Below, in pieces: positions 34,913 to 43,493 of a stretch of DNA of 64,000 nt. The notes beneath the pieces were generated by a model, which did no database searches, was not told where the DNA came from, and worked only from the letters and a program-made list of their open reading frames with translations. The translations under genes were made by a program, and so were the position numbers. Origin of the DNA: Dyadobacter sp. CY323 (GTDB lineage Bacteria > Bacteroidota > Bacteroidia > Cytophagales > Spirosomataceae); the NCBI RefSeq assembly GCF_021390245.1, contig NZ_JAJUXH010000011.1, positions 124,001 to 188,000 on the forward strand. The letters run 5' to 3'. Each line of letters starts with the position of its first letter. Positions within the stretch are counted from its first letter, which is position 1.

Positions 34913-35686
34913 TTAAACCGGTGTTACATAAGCAGATGTGATTCCGCCATCGACCAGAAAGTCGGTACCGGTGACAAACGACGATTCGTCCGAGGCAAGA
35001 AATAATGCCGCGTAGGCCATTTCTTTTGCTTCCCCAAAACGTCCCATTGGGATGTGAACCAGGCGGCGCTGTTTTTTCTCCTCAGTATTCAGAAATTTCA
35101 TCAATAACTCCGTGCGTAACGGGCCGGGACATAATGCATTGACGCGGATATTTTCGCGGGCGTGGATCACTGCCAGTTCGCGGGTGAGTGCAAGTACCGC
35201 GCCTTTGCTGGCAGTGTAAGCAATTTGCGGCGTGGCGGCACCAAGAATGGCAACAAAAGAGGCAGTGTTAATGATCGACCCGCCTCCCGCTCTTTGCAAT
35301 GCCGGAATACCATATTTACAACCCAGAAAAACCCCTTTTGCATTGATATTCATCGTGAGGTCCCAGATGGATTCCTCCGTTGTCATCGCATTATCATCGT
35401 CACTGTGCATAATCCCCGCATTGTTGAAAATGATATTCAGCTTCCCGAATTTTTCTTCGGTAAAAGCGACTGCAGCTTCACAGTCGGCAGCTTTGGACAC
35501 GTCGGAATGAAGAAAAAATGCGTCACCGCCATTAGTGACAATTTCATTCGCCGTGAGCTGACCTTCGGCATCATTTACGTCAGTTACGACAATTTTTGCA
35601 CCTTCCTTCGCAAACAAAAGGGCAGTTTCGCGGCCAATCCCGCCACTTCCACCCGTGATGAGGGCTACTTTATTTTCTAAACGCAT
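34913..35686 (-). CDS. Short-chain dehydrogenase/reductase (SDR)
   Basis: 257-residue classical SDR. The Rossmann motif is TGGSGGIGRETA, with NNAGI, the catalytic Ser in NTASFVAILG, and YTASKGAV with Tyr and Lys. The C-terminal VTGTDFLVDGG is typical. NAD(H) is likely because Asp follows the second strand (VVTDVND). It is on the same strand as the ALDH and amidotransferase genes and downstream, across the repeat array, of the glutamine-synthetase-like gene. Substrate unknown. Confidence 0.9.
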   Translation of the reverse strand: MRLENKVALITGGSGGIGRETALLFAKEGAKIVVTDVNDAEGQLTANEIVTNGGDAFFLHSDVSKAADCEAAVAFTEEKFGKLNIIFNNAGIMHSDDDNAMTTEESIWDLTMNINAKGVFLGCKYGIPALQRAGGGSIINTASFVAILGAATPQIAYTASKGAVLALTRELAVIHARENIRVNALCPGPLRTELLMKFLNTEEKKQRRLVHIPMGRFGEAKEMAYAALFLASDESSFVTGTDFLVDGGITSAYVTPV

Positions 35687-35795
35687 TGATATGGGTGTTA
35701 ATAGGTTATGTATTTTAATAGTAATAGAATCGAAAGTGATTTTGTAAAATTTTGACGTACGATTTCGTAAGGTTATGATTTCAATTGGTACCGGA

Positions 35796-35876
35796 AACAG
35801 GAGGCCCCGCCGGGGCCTTGATTTCTTTTAGGAGGTATTTTGCTAGAAACAGGGAGCCGCTCTGCGGCTGGGTTCC
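35796..35876 (+). repeat. Boundary direct repeat, copy 1 (81 bp)
   Basis: Nearly identical to 37042-37123: AACAGG, a GCCCCGCCGGGGC hairpin, CTTGATTTCTTTTAGGAGG, then the first H1 unit ending GGGTTCC. The two copies flank the transposase and most of the array in the same orientation. Confidence 0.9.
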
Positions 35877-36544
35877 TAATTAACTAATTTCCCCACCCTA
35901 GCTCTGCTCCGGAGGAGCACCCTGTTTCTAGAATCTAGATTTCCCAAGGAAAACCAGGCTCCTGCGGAGCCTCCTAACACGAGCAAACGTCGTAACCAAT
36001 CTTGATCGATTGCTAGAAACAGGAGCCGCTCTGCGGCTGGTTCCCTAATTACCTAATTTCCCACCCACCCTAGCTCTGCTCCGGAGGAGCACCCTGTTTC
36101 TTGAATCTAGATTTTACAAGGAAAACCAGGCTCCTGCGGAGCCTCCTAACACGAGCAAACGTCATAACCAATCTTGATCGTTGCTAGATACAGGGAGCCG
36201 CTCTGCGGCTGGGTTCCTAATTAACTAATTTCCCCACCCTAGCTCTGCCCCGGAGGAGCACCCTGTTTCTAGAAACTAGATTTTACAAGGAAAACCAGGC
36301 TCCTGCGGGGCCTCCTAACACGAGCAAACGTCGTAACCAATCTTGATCGATTGCTAGAAACAGGGAGCCGCTCTGCGGCCGGGTTCCGCCCTACAATATT
36401 GCCGGACCGAACGTTTCATCCATGCCTTTTTCCGAATCTGCGACTGCATTAGAAATGGACGTTCGATACTATTTTTTGCTCCGGAGGGGCATCCTGTTTC
36501 TAGAAACCACATCCCCCTGTAAAACCAGGCTCCTGCGGAGCCTC
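35796..36544. repeat. REP-like hairpin array, left part (four tandem ~170-bp units)
   Basis: This stretch has no gene. Tandem units begin with TGCTAGAAACAGG-type heads at 35841, 36011, 36182 and 36352, spaced 170-171 bases. Each unit has hairpin H1 (AGCCGC-TCT-GCGGCT), H2 (GCTCC-GGA-GGAGC), then H3 (GGCTCC-TGC-GGAGCC). The outer CTAGAAACAGGG and CCCTGTTTCTAG form inverted ends around H1-H2. A further hairpin, GGCCCC-GCC-GGGGCC, stands at 35803-35817. The fourth unit is diverged in its middle. The array abuts the stop codon of the Y1 transposase. Confidence 0.92.
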
Positions 36545-37006
36545 CTAACTTCCGTCAAAAAACTCAAATAAATATCTATCTTCAAATGGAATCTCGAACT
36601 TCTCTAAAAAATCGCAATACTCTTCCTGAAACGTACACTTCTTATGATGCTGATTCTTTATATACTTGACTACTGCATTAATATGAGACTGTGAATAAGA
36701 AAACACGCCATACCCCTCCTGCCAACTGAATTTATGATGTGACCACTTCCTTTCATTTATAAATTCGTTGCTTTCATTTTTGATTTCTTTGACAAAATCG
36801 GATATGGACAATGCGGGTTTAAATCCTACAAAAATGTGCGCGTGGTCAGGCATACAATGAACAGCCAGCAATTTTGAATTTCTGTGATGCACCAAGCCGG
36901 TTATGTATTTGTGCAATTCTTCTTTATGAATCTTTGGTATTAAACTTTGTCGATATTTTACGCTGAAAACGAACTGCAAATAGATTTGGGAGTATGTGTT
37001 CGCCAT
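36545..37006 (-). CDS. Y1 HUH transposase, IS200/RAYT type
   Basis: 153-residue TnpA-like protein (Y1_Tnp family). The HUH metal motif is MPDHAHIFVG; the C-terminal helix has GVFSYSQSHINAVVKYIKNQ, whose Tyr is the expected single-strand nicking residue. IS200-type proteins are about 130-150 residues, so it looks intact. There is no TnpB. It is embedded among several hairpin repeats rather than the single left and right hairpin of an IS200 copy, which favours a REP-associated tyrosine transposase (RAYT). Its TAG stop at 36545-36547 lies in the tail of the last H3 hairpin unit. Confidence 0.88.
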   Translation of the reverse strand: MANTYSQIYLQFVFSVKYRQSLIPKIHKEELHKYITGLVHHRNSKLLAVHCMPDHAHIFVGFKPALSISDFVKEIKNESNEFINERKWSHHKFSWQEGYGVFSYSQSHINAVVKYIKNQHHKKCTFQEEYCDFLEKFEIPFEDRYLFEFFDGS

Positions 37007-37041
37007 TTGTATTTCAATTTAGTGTGTTGTTTTGAATTGAT

Positions 37042-37377
37042 AACAGGTTGCCCCGCCGGGGGCCTTGATTTCTTTTAGGAGGTATTTTGCTAGAAACAGG
37101 GAGCCGCTCTGCGGCCGGGTTCCTTCCTAATATCATCCTCTTTATGTTCAACATTGAATTTCGGTTAGATGGATTAATGCCTGGTTGCTTTTTCAGATAG
37201 CCACCCATGTTTCATAATCCTCACTAATAACCAGGCTCCTGATCAAACATCATAATCAAATCTCGACTTTCTGTGATGAATTCACTTTATTCGATGCGTT
37301 GCTCCGGAGGAGCACCCTGTTTCTAGAAAAATTCATTTCCCCATTGATAACCGGGCTCCTGCGGAGCACCTGACACA
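37042..37377. repeat. REP-like hairpin array, right part (degraded unit)
   Basis: No gene is seen between the transposase start and 37410. Copy 2 of the boundary repeat occupies 37042-37123. Then about 100 bases of unique sequence, a truncated H3 (ACCAGGCTCCTG near 37231, missing its second arm), further unique DNA, H2 at about 37300-37323 with CCCTGTTTCTAGAA, and an H3 variant near 37350. The unit is expanded and decayed compared with the left array. Confidence 0.85.
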
Positions 37378-37410
37378 ACCCGAATGCCTTTCAAAACACA
37401 AACCCTAAAA

Positions 37411-38787
37411 TCAAATCTGCTCGAAATAACGCTTTCTCTCCCAATCGGTTACCGACGTATCATACGCCCGTTGCTCCGTCCTAAAAAAATGCGTGTAATG
37501 CGCTACGACATCTTCTCCAAATGCGCTTTTTGCAAATGCACTGTTCTCGAACATCGTCGTTGCTTCCGCTAATGTATATGGGACTCTCGGTAAATGCGCC
37601 GCTGCGTAAATGTCGCCGACAAAGATTTCGGGCGGCTCGATTTTGTTTTTGATTCCATCTAAGCCTGATGCCAGTGACGCCGCAAATGCGAGGTACGGGT
37701 TACAATCTGCTCCGGGAATCCTGCATTCAATGCGTAAACTCGAACCGCTTCCAACTACCCGAAAGCCGGCTGTCCGATTGTCGTAACTCCATGCCAGCCG
37801 CGTGGGCGCCCAGGAACCATCCACAAAACGTTTGTACGAATTGACTGTCGGGGCGTAAAATGGCATTACATCCGGAACGTGCTTGATCCAGCCGCCCAAA
37901 AACCAGCGAAACAGGTCTGAACCTTGAACCGGCCCCAATTCCTGATCCCCGGCAAATGCATTCTTACCATCTTTCCACAAACTCATATGAATGTGGCTGC
38001 TCGAACCCGCCTGGTCGGATGCAAACTTGGCCATGAATGTCACCGAAATACCCATGGCATCGGCAACTTCTTTCATGCATTGTTTATAAACCACATGGTT
38101 GTCCGCCATTGGCAATACTTCGGCATATTTTACATTCAATTCATGCTGGCCCAATCCCCACTCTCCTTTGGAAGTTTCAATTGGAATGCCGGAGTTTTTT
38201 AAATGTCTGCGGACGGCCGAAGTATACTTTTCGTTCCGCGTTCCCTGCATAATGTGGTAATCTTCCAGGTAGTATCCTGCGGGCGAAAGGTTTTGATAAT
38301 TTTGCTGAAAAGCCTGTTTGTAACTATTTTCTAAAAGGTAATATTCAAGTTCGGAAGCTGCGAAACATTGCATTTCATCCGTTTTCAAAATTTCTAATTG
38401 TTTCTGTAAAATGGATCGGGGGGCGATGGACTCCAGCCCGTGCGATTTATCATTATGTACATCACAGATCACTAATGCTGTTTTTTCGAGCCAATCCGCA
38501 ATACGTAACGTGCTCAGGTCCGGGACAAGATGAAAGTCGCCATAGCCCAGCTCCCAATTCGCATATTTATAACCTGGCACCGGGTCCATGGCCATATCGG
38601 TTGTCAGCAAATAGTTGCAGCCGTGTGTACCGGAGCTCAAAACCGAATCCAGAAAGTAATCTGCGTCAACCCGTTTTCCCATCAACCTTCCGTAGTGGTC
38701 CGTAAAAGCCACAACCACGGTTTCGATTAGACCCTCTCCAACTTTTGCGGTAAGTTCATCCTGCGTCAGAAATCCTTTGATACTCAT
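37411..38787 (-). CDS. Glutamine synthetase family protein (PuuA-like)
   Basis: 458 residues of the glutamine-synthetase fold. The beta-grasp N-terminal part runs to about 110 (DHYGRLMGKRVDADYF); the catalytic barrel has ELEYYLLE with metal Glu, GQHELNVKYAE, SSSHIHMSLW with the catalytic His, and RVVGSGSSLRIECRIPGADCNPYLAF with the phosphate and glutamate Arg. The last motif is typical of the gamma-glutamylpolyamine or GlnA3-like branch rather than housekeeping GlnA. With the SDR, ALDH and amidotransferase genes on the same strand beyond the repeat array it probably gamma-glutamylates an amine for catabolism. The amine is not known. Confidence 0.88.
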   Translation of the reverse strand: MSIKGFLTQDELTAKVGEGLIETVVVAFTDHYGRLMGKRVDADYFLDSVLSSGTHGCNYLLTTDMAMDPVPGYKYANWELGYGDFHLVPDLSTLRIADWLEKTALVICDVHNDKSHGLESIAPRSILQKQLEILKTDEMQCFAASELEYYLLENSYKQAFQQNYQNLSPAGYYLEDYHIMQGTRNEKYTSAVRRHLKNSGIPIETSKGEWGLGQHELNVKYAEVLPMADNHVVYKQCMKEVADAMGISVTFMAKFASDQAGSSSHIHMSLWKDGKNAFAGDQELGPVQGSDLFRWFLGGWIKHVPDVMPFYAPTVNSYKRFVDGSWAPTRLAWSYDNRTAGFRVVGSGSSLRIECRIPGADCNPYLAFAASLASGLDGIKNKIEPPEIFVGDIYAAAHLPRVPYTLAEATTMFENSAFAKSAFGEDVVAHYTHFFRTEQRAYDTSVTDWERKRYFEQI

Positions 38788-38815
38788 CTGAAAGCGTTTA
38801 TGTAGAGAAATAGGG

Positions 38816-39439
38816 TTAGCGCAGCTTGTCGATCTTTACATTCATCGGGAATTTCAAAACTACTTTTTTGCCGGAAGCTTTTTCCAGGACAGGTACCAGC
38901 ACCTTTCGCGCATTCTCTTTGGTTTGGTCTAAAATACCCATATCCAATGCAGATTGTCTGATTTGCTTTTCGGCTTGTTTATAAGCTTCCTGAACCAGCT
39001 TTCCTTCCTCGCTGAATGCGTATTCGGTATTATAAACCTTTGATTTACTGTGATCTATTTTAAAAACACATAATTCGGGCTCAGGCATGTCGACAACCAG
39101 CGTCTCGTCTTCGGAGGAAATGTCGGCGATATCGATCAGCGTTAAATCGACACATCCGATCGCTTCTCCCTGCACGATCAGGATCGCTTTTGCATTGGGA
39201 AGCCACATTTTGACAATTTCCTGCTCCACCACATCTTTAAAGTTGTATTTAACAACTTCCAGCTTCCCCATTGCGGTTATTTCTTCCAGCACGATGGTAT
39301 GCAGGGTTTCTGTTTGATCTTTTCCGCTAACCCAATCGGGCAGCCAGTTCCCGGACCGAAAATTTCCCCACAGAGCCTGCAACCCGGACAATAAGAGGAT
39401 CAACACCAGCAACCGCACTAACCATGATACTATTCGCAT
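38816..39439 (-). CDS. DUF4230 membrane-anchored protein
   Basis: 207 residues with one N-terminal helix (about 7-25), then a soluble domain containing HTIVLEEITAMGKLEVVKYNFKD, the pattern I associate with DUF4230. The domain is followed by an acidic middle part and a C-terminal helix pair (ENARKVLVPVLEKASGKKV). Single-pass, most likely with the domain outside the cytoplasm. It lies 14 bases after the bile-acid-symporter-family gene and may share its transcript. Function unknown. Confidence 0.75.
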   Translation of the reverse strand: MRIVSWLVRLLVLILLLSGLQALWGNFRSGNWLPDWVSGKDQTETLHTIVLEEITAMGKLEVVKYNFKDVVEQEIVKMWLPNAKAILIVQGEAIGCVDLTLIDIADISSEDETLVVDMPEPELCVFKIDHSKSKVYNTEYAFSEEGKLVQEAYKQAEKQIRQSALDMGILDQTKENARKVLVPVLEKASGKKVVLKFPMNVKIDKLR

Positions 39440-39453
39440 AACATTCTTTCAAA

Positions 39454-40455
39454 TTAAACAGGTACTTTTTCATCCGACCCGCGGGACAATCGCTGTGCAA
39501 TAATACTGGCAACGATCAATTGTAAAGCATGATAGATCATGATCGGTAAAAGCATAATACCTGCCTGAGGGCCGGAGAAAAGGACTTTTGACATGACCGC
39601 ACCTTGCACCAATGACTTTTTTGACCCACAATATACTGCGGTAATCTGATCCTCGCGGCTGAACTTCAGTATGTTGCAAATGAATGTCAGTAAAAAGTAA
39701 ATCGCGAAGAACAATCCCAGCATTCCTATTCCTAAAAGTACAATTTCTTTCAATCCGAGCGAACTAAATAAATGCTCTCCAAACGATTCGCAAAACGAGG
39801 TATAAACGATCAGAAGGATCGACGATTGATCGAAATAGCGGATGTATTTTTTATGGCTTTCGGCGAAATGGCCCCAGCGTTTGTTCAGCATAATTCCCGC
39901 AAATACTGGTAATAGTACTTGTAACGACAGTTTTCCGACTACCGCCAACAGATCGAAATGTTCCGGGCCGGCATCCATTACGACGCCCATCCACAACGGC
40001 GTGACAAATACACCGATCAAACTGGATATACTGGCGTTGAAGATCGCTGCGGGAATGTTGCCCCGTGCAATGGATACCATCACAACCGACGACGAAACCG
40101 TGGAAGGCAGCGCGGTGAGAAAGAAGATCGCCAGCCAAAGCGTCTGGTCTTCTTCGGTTTTGAACATAGGTTTAAATGCGAGCGCAATAAGCGGAAAAAG
40201 TAGGAATGTCGACAAATGCACCATCACATGTAGTTTCCAGTTTACTAACCCCGTGCGCAACTTTTCAGGACTTAGGCGAAGTCCGTAAAAGAAAAAAATA
40301 ATCGAAACTGCGACGGTGGATATTTCGGAAAGGTGAAATGGGCTGGTATCCATTCCCGGATACGGCCAGAGCCAGGCGAGCAGGATCATACTCAGCAACG
40401 CCAGCATAAATCCATCTAATCCGGCTTTTCGGGCTGTTTCAAAAATTTTATTCAT
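39454..40455 (-). CDS. Bile acid:sodium symporter family transporter (YocS/ASBT-like)
   Basis: 333 residues from the ATG at 40455; the longer frame to 40494 would overlap the promoter of the divergent GH16 gene. Nine or ten hydrophobic segments. The two crossover motifs are recognisable as LTALPSTVSSSVVMVSIARGN and YCGSKKSLVQGAVMSKVLF. These match the SBF-like/DUF4137-type members whose physiological substrates are unknown organic anions. Confidence 0.88.
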   Translation of the reverse strand: MNKIFETARKAGLDGFMLALLSMILLAWLWPYPGMDTSPFHLSEISTVAVSIIFFFYGLRLSPEKLRTGLVNWKLHVMVHLSTFLLFPLIALAFKPMFKTEEDQTLWLAIFFLTALPSTVSSSVVMVSIARGNIPAAIFNASISSLIGVFVTPLWMGVVMDAGPEHFDLLAVVGKLSLQVLLPVFAGIMLNKRWGHFAESHKKYIRYFDQSSILLIVYTSFCESFGEHLFSSLGLKEIVLLGIGMLGLFFAIYFLLTFICNILKFSREDQITAVYCGSKKSLVQGAVMSKVLFSGPQAGIMLLPIMIYHALQLIVASIIAQRLSRGSDEKVPV

Positions 40456-40548
40456 GATTCTGGCTTTTAGCTGATGGCATTTAGCGATCCGCATTTAAGT
40501 GTGTATCACAAAAAACGGTATTTTGCCTGTAAATCTGGTCAAGACTTA

Positions 40549-41388
40549 ATGAAAAGCAAAATGCCGTTGAATTTCAAAACATTAATACTTTCTGTTTTAT
40601 TAATGACATGTGTTTCGCCATTGTACGCCCAGTGGAAATTGGTTTGGTCGGATGAATTCGATACCGACGGCCCGCCTAATCCCGCAAACTGGACTTTCGA
40701 GAAAGGATTTACAAGAAATCATGAAGCACAATGGTTTCAGGAGCAAAATGCCTTTTGTAAAAACGGTTACCTGATTATTGAGGCAAGAAAAGAGAAAGTG
40801 ACAAACCCGAAATACGTCGCAGACAGCAAAAACTGGAAGGAAAACAGGGAGTATGCCGAGTATACATCGGCGAGCCTGATCACGCGGGGAAAGCAAAGCT
40901 GGCAATACGGACGGTGGGAAATGAAAGCCAGGATCGACACGCAGGCAGGCTTGTGGCCCGCATTTTGGACGCTGGGTACCGAAGGAGAATGGCCGGACAA
41001 TGGCGAGATCGATATCATGGAATTTTACCGGGGTACTCTTTTGGCGAACATCGCCTGGGGATCGACTGAGCAATATAAACCGGTTTGGAATTCAGTAAAA
41101 ACACCTCTCAGCCAATTCAAAGATCCGGAATGGTCGAAGAAATTTCATATCTGGAGAATGGATTGGGACGAAAACGCAATCGAGCTTTTTGTAGATGACG
41201 TTTTGCTGGCTTCCCAAAAAGTTGACAAAGAAATGAACCTTAAAAACAAGGCAGTAGCGCCGTTCAACCAACCGCATTATATGCTTCTTACACTCGCCGT
41301 TGGAGGGGAGAATGGCGGAGATCCATCAAAATCGGACTTCCCGGCACGTTTTGAAATTGATTACGTAAAAGTTTTCCAGGCCGAATAA
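40549..41388 (+). CDS. GH16 endo-beta-glucanase (laminarinase-like), secreted
   Basis: 279 residues from the ATG at 40549, giving a signal peptide that ends LYAQ. The GH16 jellyroll domain covers nearly the whole mature protein: WKLVWSDEFD at the start, RWEMKARIDTQAGLWPAFW, and the catalytic E-x-D-x-x-E in GEIDIMEFYR. The strand with IDYVKVFQ closes the fold. GH16 enzymes of this size cut beta-1,3 or mixed-linkage glucans. It stands alone, divergent from the symporter gene, with no SusCD pair nearby. Confidence 0.92.
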   Translation: MKSKMPLNFKTLILSVLLMTCVSPLYAQWKLVWSDEFDTDGPPNPANWTFEKGFTRNHEAQWFQEQNAFCKNGYLIIEARKEKVTNPKYVADSKNWKENREYAEYTSASLITRGKQSWQYGRWEMKARIDTQAGLWPAFWTLGTEGEWPDNGEIDIMEFYRGTLLANIAWGSTEQYKPVWNSVKTPLSQFKDPEWSKKFHIWRMDWDENAIELFVDDVLLASQKVDKEMNLKNKAVAPFNQPHYMLLTLAVGGENGGDPSKSDFPARFEIDYVKVFQAE

Positions 41389-41391
41389 ACC

Positions 41392-42558
41392 TCATCGGGC
41401 AATCAGGTCCGGTTTCAGGTTTTTAAGACTGCCTCTCGCTTTTTTGGGAGTCTTTTTTCTCCGTCCCCACCAGATCATGAATCCGGTAATCGGTAGGCTG
41501 GCGCAAATCAGGCTGGCGCAAAACATCAGGATCTTTCCGGGCAAACCCCAGATAGCTCCCGTGTGAATATCGTAATTCATCCGGCGAAGCGTTTGAGCGA
41601 GATTAGCTTCACTATACTTCCCCGAGTACGGCCCGGTCGCATGGATCGGCTTCAAGGTATGTTGATCGAAATAGGTATAATCGACTTTATAATAGGTCCC
41701 AGCACGGAAATTGACATAGGAAAAAATGGACTCAGACCTCAGGTGCGGAATGGAAATATTCAAGCTGGAGTAGGTTGGATATTCTTTTTGCAATGAAAGC
41801 CACGCACGGTCCACTGCCTGTATGGGTTGTGACACGACGGAAACGGCGATCGTATCCGAAGTCGGATTGTAATATACATCAGATCCTTCTCCGCCGGTTG
41901 CGGTATAAACCGCCTGTGAAAACCATTGAAAGCCCCAAACCAAACCGGTAAGTGCCAAAACGATCCCGACCGACATGGCATAAAAGCCAAGAACATTATG
42001 CAGATCATAGTTTTTCCGGCGCCAGGCAGCATTCCATTTAATGGAAAATCGTTGTTTGGCGGCTGATTTATTTTTTGGCCACCACAACACCAGTCCACTG
42101 ATCATCATAACGAAAAAGATCAGCGTCGCCGAGGCTACAACCGTTTGGCCGATCGTTTCCGGAAGCCAGAGGTAGTAATGTCCGTGCAGGATGAAATGGA
42201 AGAAATCGCCGTCCTCGTTCCAAACTTTGGAAACTTTGCCGGTAAACGGATTTAAATAAACGACGTAATAGTATTCCGGATCGAGGTTATAAAAACCAAC
42301 CTGGGCATTTCTGCCGGGAGCATCGTAAAGTACCCCGTTTGCCTTTTTACCCGGCAATTCCTTTTCTGCAATGGCGGCCAGCGTCGACGGGGGCAATAAT
42401 TTGCCGTCTATCGCGCCGTCGTAAAACATGTAAGGCTGGATAACATTTTTGATCTCCTGCTCAAAAGCCAGGATGCAGCCCGTAATGGAGATTACAACCA
42501 CCATAATCCCCGAGACCAGGCCCAGGCAAAGATGAACTTTTCCGATCAGCTTTTTCAT
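41392..42558 (-). CDS. PepSY-associated TM protein (PiuB-like)
   Basis: 388 residues, four hydrophobic helices (about 8-35, 140-165, 190-215, 335-360) separating two extracytoplasmic PepSY-type regions (for example AIAEKELPGKKANGVLYDAPGR). The second loop contains VDYTYFDQHTLKPIHATGPYSGKYSEA, and MNYDIHTGAIWGLPGKI follows. This is the PiuB/PepSY_TM family, often controlled by iron and thought to act in reductive iron release or siderophore use. A metal-box half-site (AGTCTAAATAA in the sense of this gene) lies 17 bases before the start codon, supporting an iron link. Confidence 0.88.
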   Translation of the reverse strand: MKKLIGKVHLCLGLVSGIMVVVISITGCILAFEQEIKNVIQPYMFYDGAIDGKLLPPSTLAAIAEKELPGKKANGVLYDAPGRNAQVGFYNLDPEYYYVVYLNPFTGKVSKVWNEDGDFFHFILHGHYYLWLPETIGQTVVASATLIFFVMMISGLVLWWPKNKSAAKQRFSIKWNAAWRRKNYDLHNVLGFYAMSVGIVLALTGLVWGFQWFSQAVYTATGGEGSDVYYNPTSDTIAVSVVSQPIQAVDRAWLSLQKEYPTYSSLNISIPHLRSESIFSYVNFRAGTYYKVDYTYFDQHTLKPIHATGPYSGKYSEANLAQTLRRMNYDIHTGAIWGLPGKILMFCASLICASLPITGFMIWWGRRKKTPKKARGSLKNLKPDLIAR

Positions 42559-42575
42559 CCGCTACAACACACTTT

Positions 42576-42593
42576 TTATTTAGACTTATTCAA
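42576..42593 (-). promoter_or_regulatory. Metal-box half-site before the PepSY gene
   Basis: Reads TTGAATAAGTCTAAATAA in the direction of the PepSY gene, matching 15 of 18 positions of the tandem repeat before the TonB receptor, including an identical AGTCTAAATAA. Same orientation to the gene and similar distance from the start. Confidence 0.55.
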
Positions 42594-42684
42594 AACACGA
42601 ATGTAAGAAGAAGCACCTTAGTAACCAGACAAGAATCAGAAAAAATTCTGGTTTTACATTTTTGGGAAAGCAGTATCGGCCAGA

Positions 42685-43317
42685 TTAATCGAAATCATAC
42701 TTATAAATACCTTTCACCTGCGTGCCGGGTGGCATGTGTACGAGGGTTTTGAGAATGCCGTCATGCAAGCCGAAAACCCAGCCATGCAAAGTGATTTCTT
42801 CCCCTCTATGCCAGGCTTTCTGAATAATCGTCGTTTCCGAAAGATGGTTAACCTGCTCAACCACATTAAGTTCAACTAAACGGTCGAATCGTGCTTTCTC
42901 CTCCTGAATCGCCTCAAGTTCTGCCGAATGCTTGTCATAAACATCCTTGATATTTCTCAGCCATTTATTGATAAGCCCCAGATCTTTATGCGTCATGGAA
43001 GCTTTAACCCCACCGCATTGGTAATGCCCTACCACCAGGATATGCTTCACTTTCAACACTTCCACGGCGTACTGCAATACACTCAGCATATTCATATCGG
43101 TGTGAACGACGAGATTGGCAACGTTCCGATGAACGAACATTTCACCCGGACGCGAGCCCGTCAGATCCTCCGCGGGCACGCGGCTATCGGAACACCCGAT
43201 CCACAAAAAATCCGGTTTCTGATCTTGTGCGAGGTTGGTAAAGTAATTTTCATCCAGATCGAGCTGCTCCTGGGCCCAGGCTTTGTTAGCAAGCAAAAGT
43301 CTTTTATATAACTCCAT
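42685..43317 (-). CDS. Beta-class carbonic anhydrase
   Basis: 210 residues from the ATG at 43317. Interconverts CO2 and bicarbonate in the cytoplasm. Zinc ligands are visible: Cys in [10 protein letters not shown] (with the Asp-Arg dyad), and His and Cys in [21 protein letters not shown] is the active-site wall. The frame continues upstream to 43449, but that extension reaches into the ileS promoter region and has no family match. Divergent from ileS. Confidence 0.93.
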   Translation of the reverse strand: MELYKRLLLANKAWAQEQLDLDENYFTNLAQDQKPDFLWIGCSDSRVPAEDLTGSRPGEMFVHRNVANLVVHTDMNMLSVLQYAVEVLKVKHILVVGHYQCGGVKASMTHKDLGLINKWLRNIKDVYDKHSAELEAIQEEKARFDRLVELNVVEQVNHLSETTIIQKAWHRGEEITLHGWVFGLHDGILKTLVHMPPGTQVKGIYKYDFD

Positions 43318-43401
43318 TTGTTTTTTGTGTTGAAAGATATGGGTGACAATGCATGCCATAAATGTCCGCAACTTCAACCCTCTCTCCAAGAAAAAAATCT
43401 G

Positions 43402-43409
43402 TAATTTTG
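43402..43409 (+). promoter_or_regulatory. Promoter -7 element of ileS (TAATTTTG)
   Basis: Exact TAnnTTTG match, about 84 bases upstream of the ileS start. The leader between contains short degenerate GCTAA repeats but no T-box-like structure that I can recognise. Confidence 0.5.
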
Positions 43410-43493
43410 CACCTTTAAAAATTCGGAATGGTTTAAAATTTAGTGCCACTTATATTACAGCTAACAGCCAGCCGCTAATAGCTAACCGCTATC

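Noticed and set aside
37014..37208. 64-codon minus-strand frame upstream of the transposase
   Set aside because: It is made mostly of boundary-repeat and H1 hairpin sequence; the translation is low-complexity and not conserved in the other copies.
35796..37377. CRISPR array, because of regularly spaced repeats
   Set aside because: The repeats are ~170 bp units nearly identical along their whole length, without unique spacers of constant size and without cas genes. They are hairpin repeats around a Y1 transposase.
43410..43493. T-box or other aminoacylation-sensing leader before ileS
   Set aside because: The leader is about 80 bases with short GCTAA repeats; no T-box sequence, specifier loop or antiterminator could be recognised.
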